Shown here piece after piece: positions 27,201 to 37,557 of a stretch of DNA of 64,000 nucleotides. Under the pieces are notes generated by a model that saw nothing but the letters and a program-made list of their open reading frames with translations, had not been told where the DNA came from and ran no database searches. A program made the translations under genes and the position numbers. Source of the DNA: Novosphingobium sp. ST904 (GTDB taxonomy: Bacteria; Pseudomonadota; Alphaproteobacteria; Sphingomonadales; Sphingomonadaceae); assembly GCF_001298105.1 (NCBI RefSeq), contig NZ_LGJH01000160.1, positions 62,001 through 126,000 on the forward strand, in the 5' to 3' direction. Numbering within the stretch: the stretch's first letter is position 1; the number at the start of each line of letters is the position of its first letter.

Positions 27201-28507
27201 ATGAACGCACCCTGGAAATCCGGTGGCCCGAGCGGACGCGACCCCTTCGCCGCCTATCTCTGCGACGAGGCCTCGCTCGACGTGCTGCGCCCGATTGCCC
27301 TCGAAATGGGCTGGCAGCCGGAGAAGTGCAACAAGGGGGGGCTGCGCAACGCGGTCCAGTCCCTGTCGATCACGGCGAGCCCGAACATCCTGATGGTGGA
27401 CCTGTCGGAAAGCGGCGATCCGCTGAACGACATCAACGCGCTGGCCGAAGTCTGCGAGCCGGGCACGGTGGTGATCGCCATCGGCCAGGTCAACGACGTG
27501 CGCCTCTACCGCGACCTGCTCGCCAGCGGCATTCACGACTACCTGCTCAAGCCCCTCTCGCCCGGGCAGGTACGCGATGCGCTGGCCCATGCGCAGGCCG
27601 TGTTCTCCGCACCGCGCCCGTCGGAGGCCGGGTCCGCCGGAAGCCATGTTTCCACCGCCGTGATCGGCACGCGCGGCGGTGTCGGCGCATCCACGCTGGC
27701 CACTTCGATCGCATGGCTGTTCAGCGCCGACAACAAGCTGCCGACCGCCCTGCTCGACCTCGACATCCATTTCGGCACCGGCGCGCTCTGCCTCGATCTC
27801 GAACCGGGCCGCGGCCTGACCGACGCGATCGAGAACCCCAGCCGCATCGACGGCCTGTTCATCGAACGCGCCATGATCCGGGCCAACGACAATCTCGCGC
27901 TGCTTTCGGCCGAAGCGCCGATCAGCACCCCGCTGATGACCGACGGCGCCGCCTTCCTCCAGCTTGAGGAAGAGTTCCGGCAGGCCTTCGAGATGACCGT
28001 GATCGACATGCCGCGCAACATGCTGATCAACTTCCCCCAGCTCGTCGCCAATGTGAACGTGGTGGTGCTGGTGGTCGAACTCAGCCTCGCCTCGGCGCGC
28101 GACACGATCCGCATCCTGTCCTGGCTCAAGGCGAATGCGCCGCAGGCCCGCGTGATCCTGGTGGCCAACAAGGTCCAGCCGAGCCTTGCGGAAATCACCC
28201 GCGCCGATTTCGAAGCCTCGATCGAGGCGCCGATCCAGCTTTCGATCCCCTATGACCTCAAGGCCGCCTCGATGGCAGCCAAGCTCGGCCAGACTTTTGC
28301 CGACGCCAACCGCTCGAACCGGGCGGGTGCGGCGATGCGCGACCTGTCGCGCTCATCATCGAGGTAGGCGGCGAGGCGGCGGAACTGGCTTCTGCCGGAA
28401 AGGCGCAGCCCGGCAAGAGCACCGCCGGCAAGACGTCGCTGCTCGGCAAGTTCGATCTCAAGTCCTTCATGGGCAAGGCCGCCCGGAAGGAAACCGCCGC
28501 CCGCTGA
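27201..28507 (+). CDS. cpaE: Tad pilus localisation ATPase CpaE (one frame break)
   Basis: CpaE (TadZ) places the Tad machine at its site. It has an N-terminal receiver-like domain (about 15-135, ASGIHDYLLKPLSPGQV) and a ParA/MinD-like ATPase domain with an altered Walker A (TRGGVGASTLATS, lacking the usual lysines), followed by LLDLDIHFGTGALCLDLEPGRGLTDAIENPSRID. The frame ends early at 28367. Adding one C near 28352 (CGCTC to CGCCTC) continues it as LIIEVGGEAAELASAGKAQPG to a TGA at 28507, for 435 residues. In Caulobacter the next gene is cpaF, but here it is tadB. Confidence 0.9.
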
Positions 28508-28536
28508 GGCGCGCGGTTCACGGAAGGCGGGCGTAG

Positions 28537-29508
28537 ATGAACATGATGCAGCTTCTGCTGGTGGCGGTTGGCCTGCTGAACATGATCGGGCTCATCCTGG
28601 CGGCATTCTCCGGCCCGTCTCCGGCCAAGGAATCGTCACGCCGGCTGAAGGCCGTCCGCTATCGCCATTCGCAGAGCGCGACGGACCGGATGGAAGCGCA
28701 GATGCGCAAGGCCGTGGCGGCCCGCAAGCCCAAGGTCCACCGCACGGCGGGCTCGGGCTCTCGGATCGACGCGCTGGCCCTGCGCCTGCACCGCTCCGGC
28801 AGGAGCTGGACGCTGAAGCAGTACATCTCGGTTTCGGCCGGAGTGGGCCTGGTCGTCGCCGCGCTCGTCTTTCTGAAGTCCGGCGCCCCGCTGCTGGCGC
28901 TGGCAGTGGGCCTGTTCATCGGCGGCGGCGTGCCGCACTTCGTGCTGAACAAGCTGATTGCGCGCCGCACCAACGGCTTCATCGTCAAGTTCGCGGACGC
29001 CATCGAACTGCTCGTGCGCGGCCTGCGCTCCGGCCTGCCCGTCACCGAGACGCTGGGCGTGGTCGCCAAGGAAATACCCGGCCCGGTGGGCCAGGAATTC
29101 AAGCTCGTGACCGAGCGCATCAAGATCGGCAAGACCATGGAGGACGCCCTCCAGGAAACTGCCGATCGGCTCGAAATCCCAGAATTCAACTTCTTCTGCA
29201 TCACGCTGGCGATCCAGCGGGAAACCGGCGGCAACCTCGCCGAAACCCTTGCGAACCTTGCCGACGTACTGCGCAAGCGCGCCCAGATGAAGCTCAAGAT
29301 CCGCGCGATGAGCTCGGAATCGAAGGCTTCGGCCTATATCGTCGGCGCCCTGCCCTTCATCGTCTTCGGCATGATATGGTGGATCAACCCCGGCTACATC
29401 GGCAAGTTCTTCATCGACGAGCGCCTGATGGTCGCCGGCATGGGCGGCGCGGTGTGGATGGGGATCGGCGCCTTCATCATGGCCAAGATGGTCAGCTTCG
29501 AGATCTGA
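28537..29508 (+). CDS. tadB: Type II secretion F-domain protein TadB
   Basis: TadB is an inner-membrane platform protein of the Tad pilus. The 323-residue protein has an N-terminal membrane helix, a basic cytoplasmic stretch, then the T2SF domain (FADAIELLVRGLRSGLPVTETLGVVAKEIPGPVGQEF, FCITLAIQRETGGNLAETLANLADVLRKR) with C-terminal membrane helices. It starts 29 bases after the cpaE stop. cpaF, which lies here in Caulobacter, is missing. Confidence 0.92.
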   Translation: MNMMQLLLVAVGLLNMIGLILAAFSGPSPAKESSRRLKAVRYRHSQSATDRMEAQMRKAVAARKPKVHRTAGSGSRIDALALRLHRSGRSWTLKQYISVSAGVGLVVAALVFLKSGAPLLALAVGLFIGGGVPHFVLNKLIARRTNGFIVKFADAIELLVRGLRSGLPVTETLGVVAKEIPGPVGQEFKLVTERIKIGKTMEDALQETADRLEIPEFNFFCITLAIQRETGGNLAETLANLADVLRKRAQMKLKIRAMSSESKASAYIVGALPFIVFGMIWWINPGYIGKFFIDERLMVAGMGGAVWMGIGAFIMAKMVSFEI

Positions 29509-29527
29509 GCGAAGGATAGCAGGCAAG

Positions 29528-30547
29528 ATGCCAAACCAACCCGCCGGTCCGACGCTCCTCGGCTTCGACGTGATCTTCGTCGGCACGCTGCTCGCCATCG
29601 TTGCCGCCGCCTCGGTGCTGCTGGCGATCTATGCCGCGGTGACCGTGCGCGATCCCATGGCCAAGCGCGTGAAAGCGCTGAACCAGCGCCGCGAAGCGCT
29701 CAAGGCCGGGATCGCCACCGCCCCGCGCAAGCGCCAGAGCGTGGTCCGCCGCAACGATACGACCGACCGCATGGGCGCCTTCCTTGGCTCGCTCAAGGTG
29801 CTTCAGGACAGCCAGCTTCGCGACATCGAGCAGAAGCTGGCGCAAGCGGGCATCCGCAACAAGGAATGGGCCGTCGCGGTCGTCTTCGCCCGCCTCGTCG
29901 CGCCGATCGTGATGGGCGGCACCGCCGCGCTGGTCATCTACGCGATCGACTATTTTCCCGAATGGAGCAGCTTCAAGAAGTTCATGGGCTTCGCCGCGAT
30001 GCTGATCGCCGGCTACAAGGGCCCGGACGTCTTCATCAAGAACATGATCACCAAGCGGACCGACGCGATCCGCAAGGGCCTGCCCGACGCGCTCGACCTG
30101 CTGGTGATCTGCGCGGAGGCCGGCCTCACCGTCGACGCCGCCTTCGACCGTGTCGCCCGCGAACTGGGCCGCGCCTACCCCGAACTGGGCGAGGAGTTCT
30201 CGCTCGCCTCGATCGAGCTCTCGTTCCTCACCGAGCGTCGGCAGGCGTTCGAGAACCTCGCTTACCGCGTCGATCTCGACGCGATGCGCGGCGTCGTCAC
30301 CACCATGATCCAGACCGAGCGCTATGGCACCCCGCTCGCCTCGGCGCTGCGCGTGCTCTCCGCCGAATTCCGCAACGAACGCATGATGCGCGCCGAGGAG
30401 AAGGCCGCGCGCCTGCCCGCGATCATGACCGTTCCGCTGATCCTGTTCATCCTGCCCACGCTCTTCGTGGTCATCCTCGGCCCGGCGGCCTGCTCGATCG
30501 CGGACGCATTCTCCGGCGGAGACCCGCACCCGCCGCCGTCGCACTGA
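29528..30547 (+). CDS. tadC: Type II secretion F-domain protein TadC
   Basis: TadC is the second inner-membrane platform protein of the Tad pilus. The 339-residue protein has an N-terminal membrane helix, a basic segment, and a T2SF domain with DALDLLVICAEAGLTVDAAFDRVARELG and AENLAYRVDLDAMRGVVTTMIQTERYGTPLASALRVLSAEFR-like sequence, ending in membrane helices. It closes the locus. Genes for TadD, TadE and TadG do not follow, and the next gene is on the other strand. Confidence 0.92.
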   Translation: MPNQPAGPTLLGFDVIFVGTLLAIVAAASVLLAIYAAVTVRDPMAKRVKALNQRREALKAGIATAPRKRQSVVRRNDTTDRMGAFLGSLKVLQDSQLRDIEQKLAQAGIRNKEWAVAVVFARLVAPIVMGGTAALVIYAIDYFPEWSSFKKFMGFAAMLIAGYKGPDVFIKNMITKRTDAIRKGLPDALDLLVICAEAGLTVDAAFDRVARELGRAYPELGEEFSLASIELSFLTERRQAFENLAYRVDLDAMRGVVTTMIQTERYGTPLASALRVLSAEFRNERMMRAEEKAARLPAIMTVPLILFILPTLFVVILGPAACSIADAFSGGDPHPPPSH

Positions 30548-30565
30548 TGGCGGTGCCGAGCGGCG

Positions 30566-31456
30566 TCAGTCCCGCTCGCCGAACAGGCGGCAGGCCACTG
30601 CGTCCAGCCGGGCGACGAGCGCCGGATCACGGGCTTCCGGAGCGGTTATGAGCGCATGTTCGAGCGCGGTGTCGATCGGGCTCGGCTCCCGCCGCGCAGG
30701 CAGGCTGGCAGCCAGCGCCCTCAGCGCGTGACGCGCCAGGCGGGCATTGGCATGCATGACCTCCAGGACATGGCTCACTTCGACGCCGGCCTCTTCCTCG
30801 CGCCATGAATCGTAGTCGGTAACCATGCCCAGCACGGCGTAAGGCAGTTCCGCCTCACGGGCGAGTCGCGCCTCGGGCATGGCGGTCATGCCGATGACGT
30901 CCGCACCCCAGCCGCGATACATGCGGCTTTCCGCGCGGGTCGAGAATTGCGGCCCTTCCATGGCAAGGTAGCATCCGCCCGGATGCACGTGCGCGCCTGC
31001 CAGCTCCGCCGCCGCCCCGGCCATGGCCGAAAGCCGCGGACAGGTCGGATCTGCAAGGCTGACATGCGCGACAAGGCCGGTGCCGAAAAAGCTGCCGGCA
31101 CGGCCCGCCGTGCGGTCGATGAACTGGTCCACCATGACGATATGGCCCGGCGCCATCTCCTCGCGCAGCGAACCGATCGCCGAGAGCGCCAGAACGTCCG
31201 TCACGCCGCAACGCTTGAGCACGTCGATATTCGCGCGGTAGTTCACGGCCGACGGCGGTATCGCATGGCCGGCGCCGTGGCGGGCGATGAACGTGAAGCG
31301 CACCTCGCCCAGCCGCCCGATCGTAACCGGGCCGGACGCCTGGCCGAAGGGGCTGGAGACGGCGATCTCCTGCGCATCCTCCAGTTCGATGCCGGCAGCC
31401 AGGCCGGAGCCGCCGATGATGCCGATGTGCCAGAAGCTGCTTTTCTCAGCGCGCAA
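30566..31456 (-). CDS. mtnP: S-methyl-5'-thioadenosine phosphorylase
   Basis: This purine nucleoside phosphorylase family enzyme splits methylthioadenosine into adenine and methylthioribose 1-phosphate in methionine salvage. Family blocks present are IGIIGGSGL, ARHGAGHAIPPSAVNYRANI, the substrate-binding EGPQFSTRAESRMYRGWGADVIGMTAMPEARLAREAELPYA and MVTDYDSW. The length (296 residues) is normal. Its start overlaps the end of the TetR gene by 11 bases, so the two are co-transcribed. Confidence 0.92.
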   Translation of the reverse strand: MRAEKSSFWHIGIIGGSGLAAGIELEDAQEIAVSSPFGQASGPVTIGRLGEVRFTFIARHGAGHAIPPSAVNYRANIDVLKRCGVTDVLALSAIGSLREEMAPGHIVMVDQFIDRTAGRAGSFFGTGLVAHVSLADPTCPRLSAMAGAAAELAGAHVHPGGCYLAMEGPQFSTRAESRMYRGWGADVIGMTAMPEARLAREAELPYAVLGMVTDYDSWREEEAGVEVSHVLEVMHANARLARHALRALAASLPARREPSPIDTALEHALITAPEARDPALVARLDAVACRLFGERD

Positions 31457-32087
31457 GGATACCTGCCATGATGATGTCGATCGTGTGCTCGCGGTAGCGG
31501 TCGCGCAGTTCCTCGGTCAATGTGTCCTGGTCGAAGCAATGCTTCAGCACCAGCCGCGCCGAGAAGAACCGATCCACCGCCCCGGTCACCGTAAAGTAGA
31601 ACAGTTGCGGATCGATTTCACGGAAGACACCCGCCCGCACCCCGTCGCCGATGAGCTGTTCATAGGCGCGGTAGATCGGCGAGAGATAGCAGTCGGCGAT
31701 GCGGCGCGCCTCGGCATCGTCGCTTTCGCGCACCATCCGCATCGTCAGGCGGTTGAGATAAGGCACTTCGTAGAAGGTATCGACGACCTTCCAGAGATGG
31801 CGCCGCAACTTGGCCTCGGGCGACCAGCCGTCCTTCGCCAGCAGCGCGTCCACGCTGGTGACGATGGCCTGCCAGTCACGGTCGAGCAGCGCCTTGAGCA
31901 GCCCGGCCTTGTTGCCGAAGTAATATTTCACCAGCGCGGAATTGAGCCCCGAGCGCAGCGACAGTTCGGACAGCGAGATGTCGATCACGTCGCCATCGCG
32001 CATGATCGCGCTGGCCGTTTCCAGCAGCTGCGCCCGCGCGCCGGGAGGCGGCGTGCCGGATTCGGTGGAGGAAGTGCCCTGCGCCAT
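31446..32087 (-). CDS. TetR-family transcriptional regulator
   Basis: This 213-residue regulator has an N-terminal helix-turn-helix (RAQLLETASAIMRDGDVIDISLSELSLRSGLNSALVKYYFGNKAGLL) and a longer ligand-binding helical domain. The start at 32087 is chosen because the open frame upstream of it lies inside the SDR gene and has no TetR-like sequence. It sits between an SDR dehydrogenase gene and mtnP, all on one strand, and probably controls the dehydrogenase gene. Its ligand is unknown, and fatty acyl-CoA is a guess from the neighbour. Confidence 0.88.
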   Translation of the reverse strand: MAQGTSSTESGTPPPGARAQLLETASAIMRDGDVIDISLSELSLRSGLNSALVKYYFGNKAGLLKALLDRDWQAIVTSVDALLAKDGWSPEAKLRRHLWKVVDTFYEVPYLNRLTMRMVRESDDAEARRIADCYLSPIYRAYEQLIGDGVRAGVFREIDPQLFYFTVTGAVDRFFSARLVLKHCFDQDTLTEELRDRYREHTIDIIMAGILAR

Positions 32088-32110
32088 CGGCCCGCGCGCC
32101 CTTGCGGCCT

Positions 32111-32896
32111 TTACCTCGGCCCCAGTCGGATCGCGCCGTCGAGGCGGACGGATTCGCCGTTCATATAGTCGTGCTCCAGCATGAAGAGCGCCAGCTTGGC
32201 ATATTCGGCGGGCTTGCCCAGTCGCTTGGGGAAGGGAACCATCGCCGCGAGCGCATCCTGCACCTGCTGCGGCATGCCCGCCATCATCGGCGTCTCGAAG
32301 ATGCCCGGCAGGATCGTGTTGACGCGAATACCCTCGCCCATGAGATCGCGCGCGACCGGCAGGGTCATGGCAAGGACGCCGCCCTTGGATGCCGCATAGG
32401 CCGCCTGCCCGATCTGCCCGTCCTGAGCCGCGACCGACGCGGTGTTGACGATGGCTCCGCGCGAACCGGCCTCGTCCAGGGGATCGAGTGTCACCATGCC
32501 CGCCGCCGACTTGCTGATGCAACGGAACGTACCGACGAGGTTGATGGCGATGGCCTTCTCGAACAGCGCCATGTCATGTGCGCGCGGTTCGCCCGTCTCG
32601 CGGTTCTTGCCCACCGTCTTGGCGGCCGGCGCGATGCCCGCGCAGTTGACGAGGATACGTTCCTGTCCATGCGCGGCGCGAGCCTTGGCGAAGCCTGCGT
32701 CGACGCTGGCATCGTCCGTGACGTTGACCTCGCAGAACACGCCGCCGATCTCCGCGGCGACAGCTTCCCCTGCCTCCACGTTGAGGTCGAACACCGCAAC
32801 CTTGACACCCTGCGCCGCAAGCGCCCGCGCAGTGGCGGCACCCAGCCCGGACGCCGCGCCGGTAACGACCGCGGCCATGCTGCTATCCAGTTTCAT
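32111..32896 (-). CDS. Short-chain dehydrogenase, 3-hydroxyacyl-CoA dehydrogenase type II-like
   Basis: This 261-residue SDR enzyme has the nucleotide site TGAASGLG, the NCAG block, a catalytic Ser in IVNTASVAAQDGQIGQ and the YAASKGG active site. The insert GETGEPRAHDMALFEKAIAINLVGTF and overall sequence resemble HSD17B10-type 3-hydroxyacyl-CoA dehydrogenases of branched-chain or fatty acid breakdown. Its start (32896) has an AAGGGA upstream. It reads into the TetR and mtnP genes and is divergent from the TonB receptor, with 484 bases between them. Confidence 0.88.
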   Translation of the reverse strand: MKLDSSMAAVVTGAASGLGAATARALAAQGVKVAVFDLNVEAGEAVAAEIGGVFCEVNVTDDASVDAGFAKARAAHGQERILVNCAGIAPAAKTVGKNRETGEPRAHDMALFEKAIAINLVGTFRCISKSAAGMVTLDPLDEAGSRGAIVNTASVAAQDGQIGQAAYAASKGGVLAMTLPVARDLMGEGIRVNTILPGIFETPMMAGMPQQVQDALAAMVPFPKRLGKPAEYAKLALFMLEHDYMNGESVRLDGAIRLGPR

Positions 32897-33380
32897 CCAC
32901 AATCCCTTTCGCCCGTGCCTACTTTCCAGGCACCAAATGCTTAATTCCGCGTCACAATAGCCCGGCGGCGGCCATCCGGCCGATTTAAGCACCCGGTTAA
33001 AAGCCGGTGCTCATGCGGTCAATCCATTCGATGCGGCGCAGCACCCGCACGCAACACGATTTCACCGCAGCGATACGCAGAGCAATTTTGCGGCACCCGA
33101 CATGCCGAAATGCAACATTGCATTTCCTTCGGCAAACACCTGAATTCTTCCGGGCAAGACTGCAAACTGCGTGCAATACCGTAGCACTGTTGCAGCAAGA
33201 TCACAGCCTCCGAGACAATTTGCGCAACGCGGCGAAGGGGATTGAAAGCCGGATCGCCTGCCGCGACAACCTCCGACATGGCAGGGGCATGTGCATACAC
33301 ACCCACTGCTGGCATCCGGCTCGCCCATCAGGATTGGTCACGCACCTGACAGGCGGACGAAAGCAACAAGGGACACAAAA
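32897..33380. promoter_or_regulatory. Long intergenic region with a strong dyad, upstream of the TonB receptor and SDR genes
   Basis: This 484-base region holds no gene I can support. Its main feature is a near-symmetric 30-base element: GCC, then GAAATGCAA (33107-33115), CA, TTGCATTTC (33118-33126), then CTTCGGC. The inner nine-base arms match perfectly and the outer GCC/GGC also pair. It lies about 250 bases upstream of the receptor GTG and could be an operator. Other TGCAA-type words follow (33160-33200). Both the receptor (plus strand) and the SDR gene (minus strand) start from this region. Confidence 0.5.
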
Positions 33381-36310
33381 GTGAAAACATCTCTGAAGAA
33401 GGCCGCTCTCCGGAGCGCAACGTGCGTTGCCGCCTTCACGTTCACCGCAACCGGCGCCTACGCGCAGGACGCGGCGACTGAAGAAGCACCCGCGAGCGAA
33501 GCCATCGTCGTCACCGGTTCGCGCATCAACAACCCGAACCTGACGCAAGCTGCCCCGGTCAACGTCACGACCGCAGACACGATCCAGCTGGCCCAGAACA
33601 ACGTTGCCGAAGAAGTCCTGCGCGAAATTCCGGGCATCGTCCCGTCGATCGGTTCCGCGTCAACAACGGCAACGGCGGCGCAAGCTACGTCGACCTTCGC
33701 GGCCTCGGTTCGAACCGCAACATCGTCCTGCTGGACGGCCAGCGCATCGTCCCCGCCGAACTGGTCGGCCGTGTCGACCTCAACAACATCCCGCTCGCCC
33801 TCGTCGAGCGCGTTGACGTCCTGACCGGCGGTGCATCGGCCACCTACGGTGCCGACGCCATCTCGGGCGTCGTCAACTTCGTCATCAACAACGAATTCGA
33901 AGGCCTGGAGCTGAACAGCAGCTACCAGATCACCGAACAGGGCGACGGCGCCACCTTCCGTACCGACCTGTCGACCGGCGCCTCGTTCGACGATGGCCGC
34001 GGTCACGTGATCCTGGGCATCGGCTATCAGCAGGCAGACCCTGTCTACCAGGGCCAGCGCGGCTACTCGGTCTACAACGTCGACAGCTTCTCGGGCGAAG
34101 CCTCGGGTTCGGGCACGACCCTTCCGACCCGCTTCGGCGCCCAGCAGATCGCGCCTGACGGCCAGAGCCTGGTTCCCTACTACCAGCCCTACAACTTCAA
34201 CCCGTCGAACATCTTCAGCACGCCGTTCGAACGCTTCAACATCTTCAGCTCCGCGAAGTATGAAGTTGCCGACAACATCGAGATCTACAGCCGCGGCATG
34301 TTCTCGAAGCAGACCGTCTCGACGGTCATCGCCCCCTCGGGCGCATTCGGCATCTCGGTCGACATTCCGATCTCGAACCCGTTCCTGAACGACGGCCTGC
34401 GCAGCTCGTTCTGCTCGATCGCCGGCCTCGACGCTGCGTCCTGCGCCCTCGCAGCCGCCGCAACCGATCCCAACGATCCGAACTACCGCACCGCCACGAC
34501 CTCGATGTACCGTCGTGCCGTCGAAGTCGGTCCGCGTATCTCCGACTACCAGACCACGATGTTCGACTATCGTGCCGGTATTCGCGGTGACGTAACCAGC
34601 AACATCCAGTTCGACGTTTCGGGCGCTTATGGCGAATCCGAAAACATCCAGACCATCAAGGGCTACACGCTCAACAGCCGCATTCGCGACTCGCTGCTGG
34701 CGACCAACAGCTCCACCTGCCTCGAAGGCACGACCGATGGCTGTATCCCGGTCAACTGGTTCACCCCGGATGCCACCACGCTCACGGCTGAGCAGATCGA
34801 CTTCCTCACCGAGGAATCGACTGTCATCAACCGCTTCTCTCTGGCCCAGGCCACTGCGGAACTGAGCGGCAACATCGGCGTCAGTTCGCCGTTCGCCTCC
34901 GACCCGATCTCATTCGCGGCCGGTGTCGAATTCCGCGAATACAACGCCAGCCAGGCTTCTGACACGCTTGCCCAGACCGGCGACCTCGGCGGTGCCGGCG
35001 GTGCGGCCCCGAACATCAAGGGCGGCTACAAGGTCTACGAAGTCTTCGGCGAACTTCAGGTTCCGCTGGTTCAGGACAAGCCGTTCTTCGAGGAACTCTC
35101 GCTGAACGCCGGCGTCCGCCAGTCGCACTACGAAGTCGACGCTGCAAGCAGCCCGAAGTACAATACCACGACCTGGACCGTCGGCGGCGTCTGGGGTCCG
35201 GTTTCGGACATCAAGCTGCGCGGTAACTACAGCCGTGCCGTTCGCGCCCCGAACATCTACGAGCTGTTCTACCCGGTCACCACCGCCCTCACCAACCTGT
35301 CGGACGATCCCTGCGCCACCTTCACAGACACCGGCGGCGCGATCCCGGGCCGCTCGGCTCCGACCGGCGTTCTTCGTGACGTCTGTATCGCTCAGGGTGC
35401 GACTGCCGCCAACGTTGGAAACATCTTCCAGCCGGCAGCCGGCCAGGCCAACTACACGGGCGGCGGCAACATCAACCTGAAGCCCGAAAAGTCGGACTCC
35501 TGGACCCTTGGTGTCGTCTTCCAGCCCAGCGTCGTTCCCGGTCTGTCGCTCACGGTCGACTACTACAACATCAAGATCAAGGACGCGATCACCACGCCGA
35601 CGCCGGGCGACGCCATGTCGGCCTGCTTCGACAACCTCAGCGTCACCAACCCTGCCTGCCTTGCCATCCAGCGTAACCCGCTCGACGGCGGCCTGAGCGG
35701 CGATCCGGCCACCACGCCGGGCCTTGCCCTCAACCTCAGCAACCAGGGCAAGCTGTCGACCGCCGGTATCGATTTCACGGCCAACTATCGCCGTAACATC
35801 GGTTTCGCGGACCTGATCCTGGCGCTGAACGGCAACTGGACCGACAAGAGCGTGTTCCAGTCCTCGCCGACTGGCGTTGCACGTGACTGCGTCGGCCTCT
35901 ACTCCGAAAACTGCGCTTCGCTTCAGCCGAAGTGGCAGTGGTCGACCCGTACGACCCTGGCATTCGAGAACATCGACGTCTCGCTGCTGTGGCGCCACAT
36001 CGACAGCTTCAAGTACGAAGACTTCGGCGAAGCGTTCCAGGGCACCCTTGGCGACGACGTCGGCGCGCTTGCCGGCAAGAACGTCGACTTCAACCGGATC
36101 AAGGCGTTCGATTACTTCGACCTGACGACCCGCTTCAACGCGACCGACAACGTCACGTTCACGGTCACGATCCAGAACCTGTTCGACAAGAAGCCGCCGA
36201 TCGTCGGCTCGAACATCGGTTCGACCGCATACAACAGCGGCAACACCTACCCGTCGACCTACGACGCTCTGGGCCGTCGCTTTGCCGTGGCTGCAAAGCT
36301 GCGCTTCTAA
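33381..36310 (+). CDS. TonB-dependent outer-membrane receptor (one frame break)
   Basis: This large TonB-dependent receptor has about 976 residues. It starts at a GTG with AAGGGA eight bases upstream and a signal peptide (VKTSLKKAALRSATCVAAFTFTATGAYA). The TonB box-like SEAIVVTGSRI, plug (NVAEEVLREIPGIVPSI, SATYGADAISGVVNFVIN) and a long barrel ending RRFAVAAKLRF are present. The frame breaks near 33660: GCGTCAAC should be GCGGTCAAC, giving SAVNNGNGGASYVDLRGLGSNRN. The ligand is not known. The neighbouring sulfotransferase-like and hydroxylase genes hint at import of a modified peptide or polymer, a guess only. Confidence 0.92.
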
Positions 36311-36334
36311 TCGTTACCGACGATTTGAGATTGA

Positions 36335-36363
36335 GGGGTGGACGGCAACGTCCGCCCCTTTTT
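36335..36363 (+). terminator. Rho-independent terminator of the TonB receptor gene
   Basis: GGGGTGGACG (36335-36344) pairs with CGTCCGCCCC (36349-36358) around a GCAA tetraloop, one G-T pair included, followed by TTTTTCTTT. It lies 24 bases after the receptor stop. Confidence 0.85.
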
Positions 36364-36464
36364 CTTTGCGGCACATGAAAGCGCGAGAATTCAGGTGCGC
36401 ACCGCGGCCTACGCCAAGGCTATAGCCCTGGACGTGCAGGCGGCGGCCGCCGCGCCATCGGCAA

Positions 36465-37487
36465 TCAGCCGAAATTCAGGGCGTTTGGAAGTTCCAGCGG
36501 AATATTCTGAGCCGCGGCAATCGTGGACGCCCATTCCAGGACTGTCCCGATTTCATCGCGGTGAGCCATGCGCGCGGTATCCTGATCGCGCTGGCGCTGC
36601 CCGGCCGAGAATGCGTCCCCGCTCTTGCTGTCGCGGTGCAAGGCAGGCTGACCGGCCAGCACGTCCCGGTCAGGCACCGGAAGGCGATAATGGCGCAAGA
36701 CCGCCGCCACCGAATCCACGGGGCGACGCGTCAAGGCCTCGCTATCCAGGGTGGCGACCCGGTCAGGCATCTGAGCCGCGATTTGCGCGAAATGACGCTG
36801 CTGCGCGAGCCAGCCCAATGCGGCGATCTGCAGGTCGGTTTGCAGGAACAGTTCCTCGGGACTGAAACCGAAATCCAGGTAACGATCTACGAGATATCCC
36901 TTCGCAAGCTGCCGGCACCAGATCCTGCACCACAATCCCTTTCTCACGACCGAAAGCAGGAACGGCTCAAGCGGAGCATAGAGAAGAACCGCCCTTGAAT
37001 CAGGGGCAAGGTTCATCAGCGCCGGAATGATCGGATTCACGATGTTGGACGGCTTGATCACCGTCCGCTCTCCCTTCACGAACGGGCGGGCCATGAGCGC
37101 CAGCATATCCGCCGCCACTTCCCCCATCTGTCTCGGGTCTGCGCCTCTGCGACGCCATCCGATCAGGTCGTTGAGAAGAACCGGCTCCGAAAGCCCCGCC
37201 GCGATGCCGGGCAGGTCCAGCGCCTGGACCAACATGGTCGAGGCGCAGAATGCCGAATGGAAGATGAAATGCGGCTGGCATCCCGCTGCCCGATCCCAGT
37301 CGGCAAGTGCCTGCCGGCGGATGACGACCGGGCTTGTCTCCACCCCCAGATGTTCGTCAGTCAGGAACGGGACCTGCTGGCGCCCTGACCGCTCGATCCG
37401 GCGGAACTGGTAGCTGTCCTGAGCGGGATCGTAACGGTGGGCGAGCCAGGCCGCCTCGGGAACTTGCATATCTGTTGACAGCGTCAT
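36465..37487 (-). CDS. Sulfotransferase-like protein
   Basis: This 340-residue protein has a P-loop-like HFIFHSAFCASTMLVQALD segment (about residues 75-95) that aligns in place with the PAPS-binding loop of sulfotransferases, and a VLLYAPLEPFLLSV segment like the family's second motif. The usual Arg-Ser-Gly-Thr core is changed, so activity is uncertain. The start at 37487 avoids an upstream basic stretch. It is divergent from the hydroxylase gene, sharing a 70-base gap, and convergent with the TonB receptor. This pairing suggests joint work on one substrate. Confidence 0.6.
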   Translation of the reverse strand: MTLSTDMQVPEAAWLAHRYDPAQDSYQFRRIERSGRQQVPFLTDEHLGVETSPVVIRRQALADWDRAAGCQPHFIFHSAFCASTMLVQALDLPGIAAGLSEPVLLNDLIGWRRRGADPRQMGEVAADMLALMARPFVKGERTVIKPSNIVNPIIPALMNLAPDSRAVLLYAPLEPFLLSVVRKGLWCRIWCRQLAKGYLVDRYLDFGFSPEELFLQTDLQIAALGWLAQQRHFAQIAAQMPDRVATLDSEALTRRPVDSVAAVLRHYRLPVPDRDVLAGQPALHRDSKSGDAFSAGQRQRDQDTARMAHRDEIGTVLEWASTIAAAQNIPLELPNALNFG

Positions 37488-37557
37488 GACGGCCTTCTTG
37501 CTACGTCCGAGAGGCAATGGCAAGATCGAGGGCAAGGGGTAAATTCAGGGGGCATCA

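Noticed and set aside
31446..32522. A longer TetR protein starting upstream at 32522
   Set aside because: The extra sequence lies within the SDR gene and reads as Gly/Arg/His shadow sequence, while the ATG at 32087 gives a normal TetR start.
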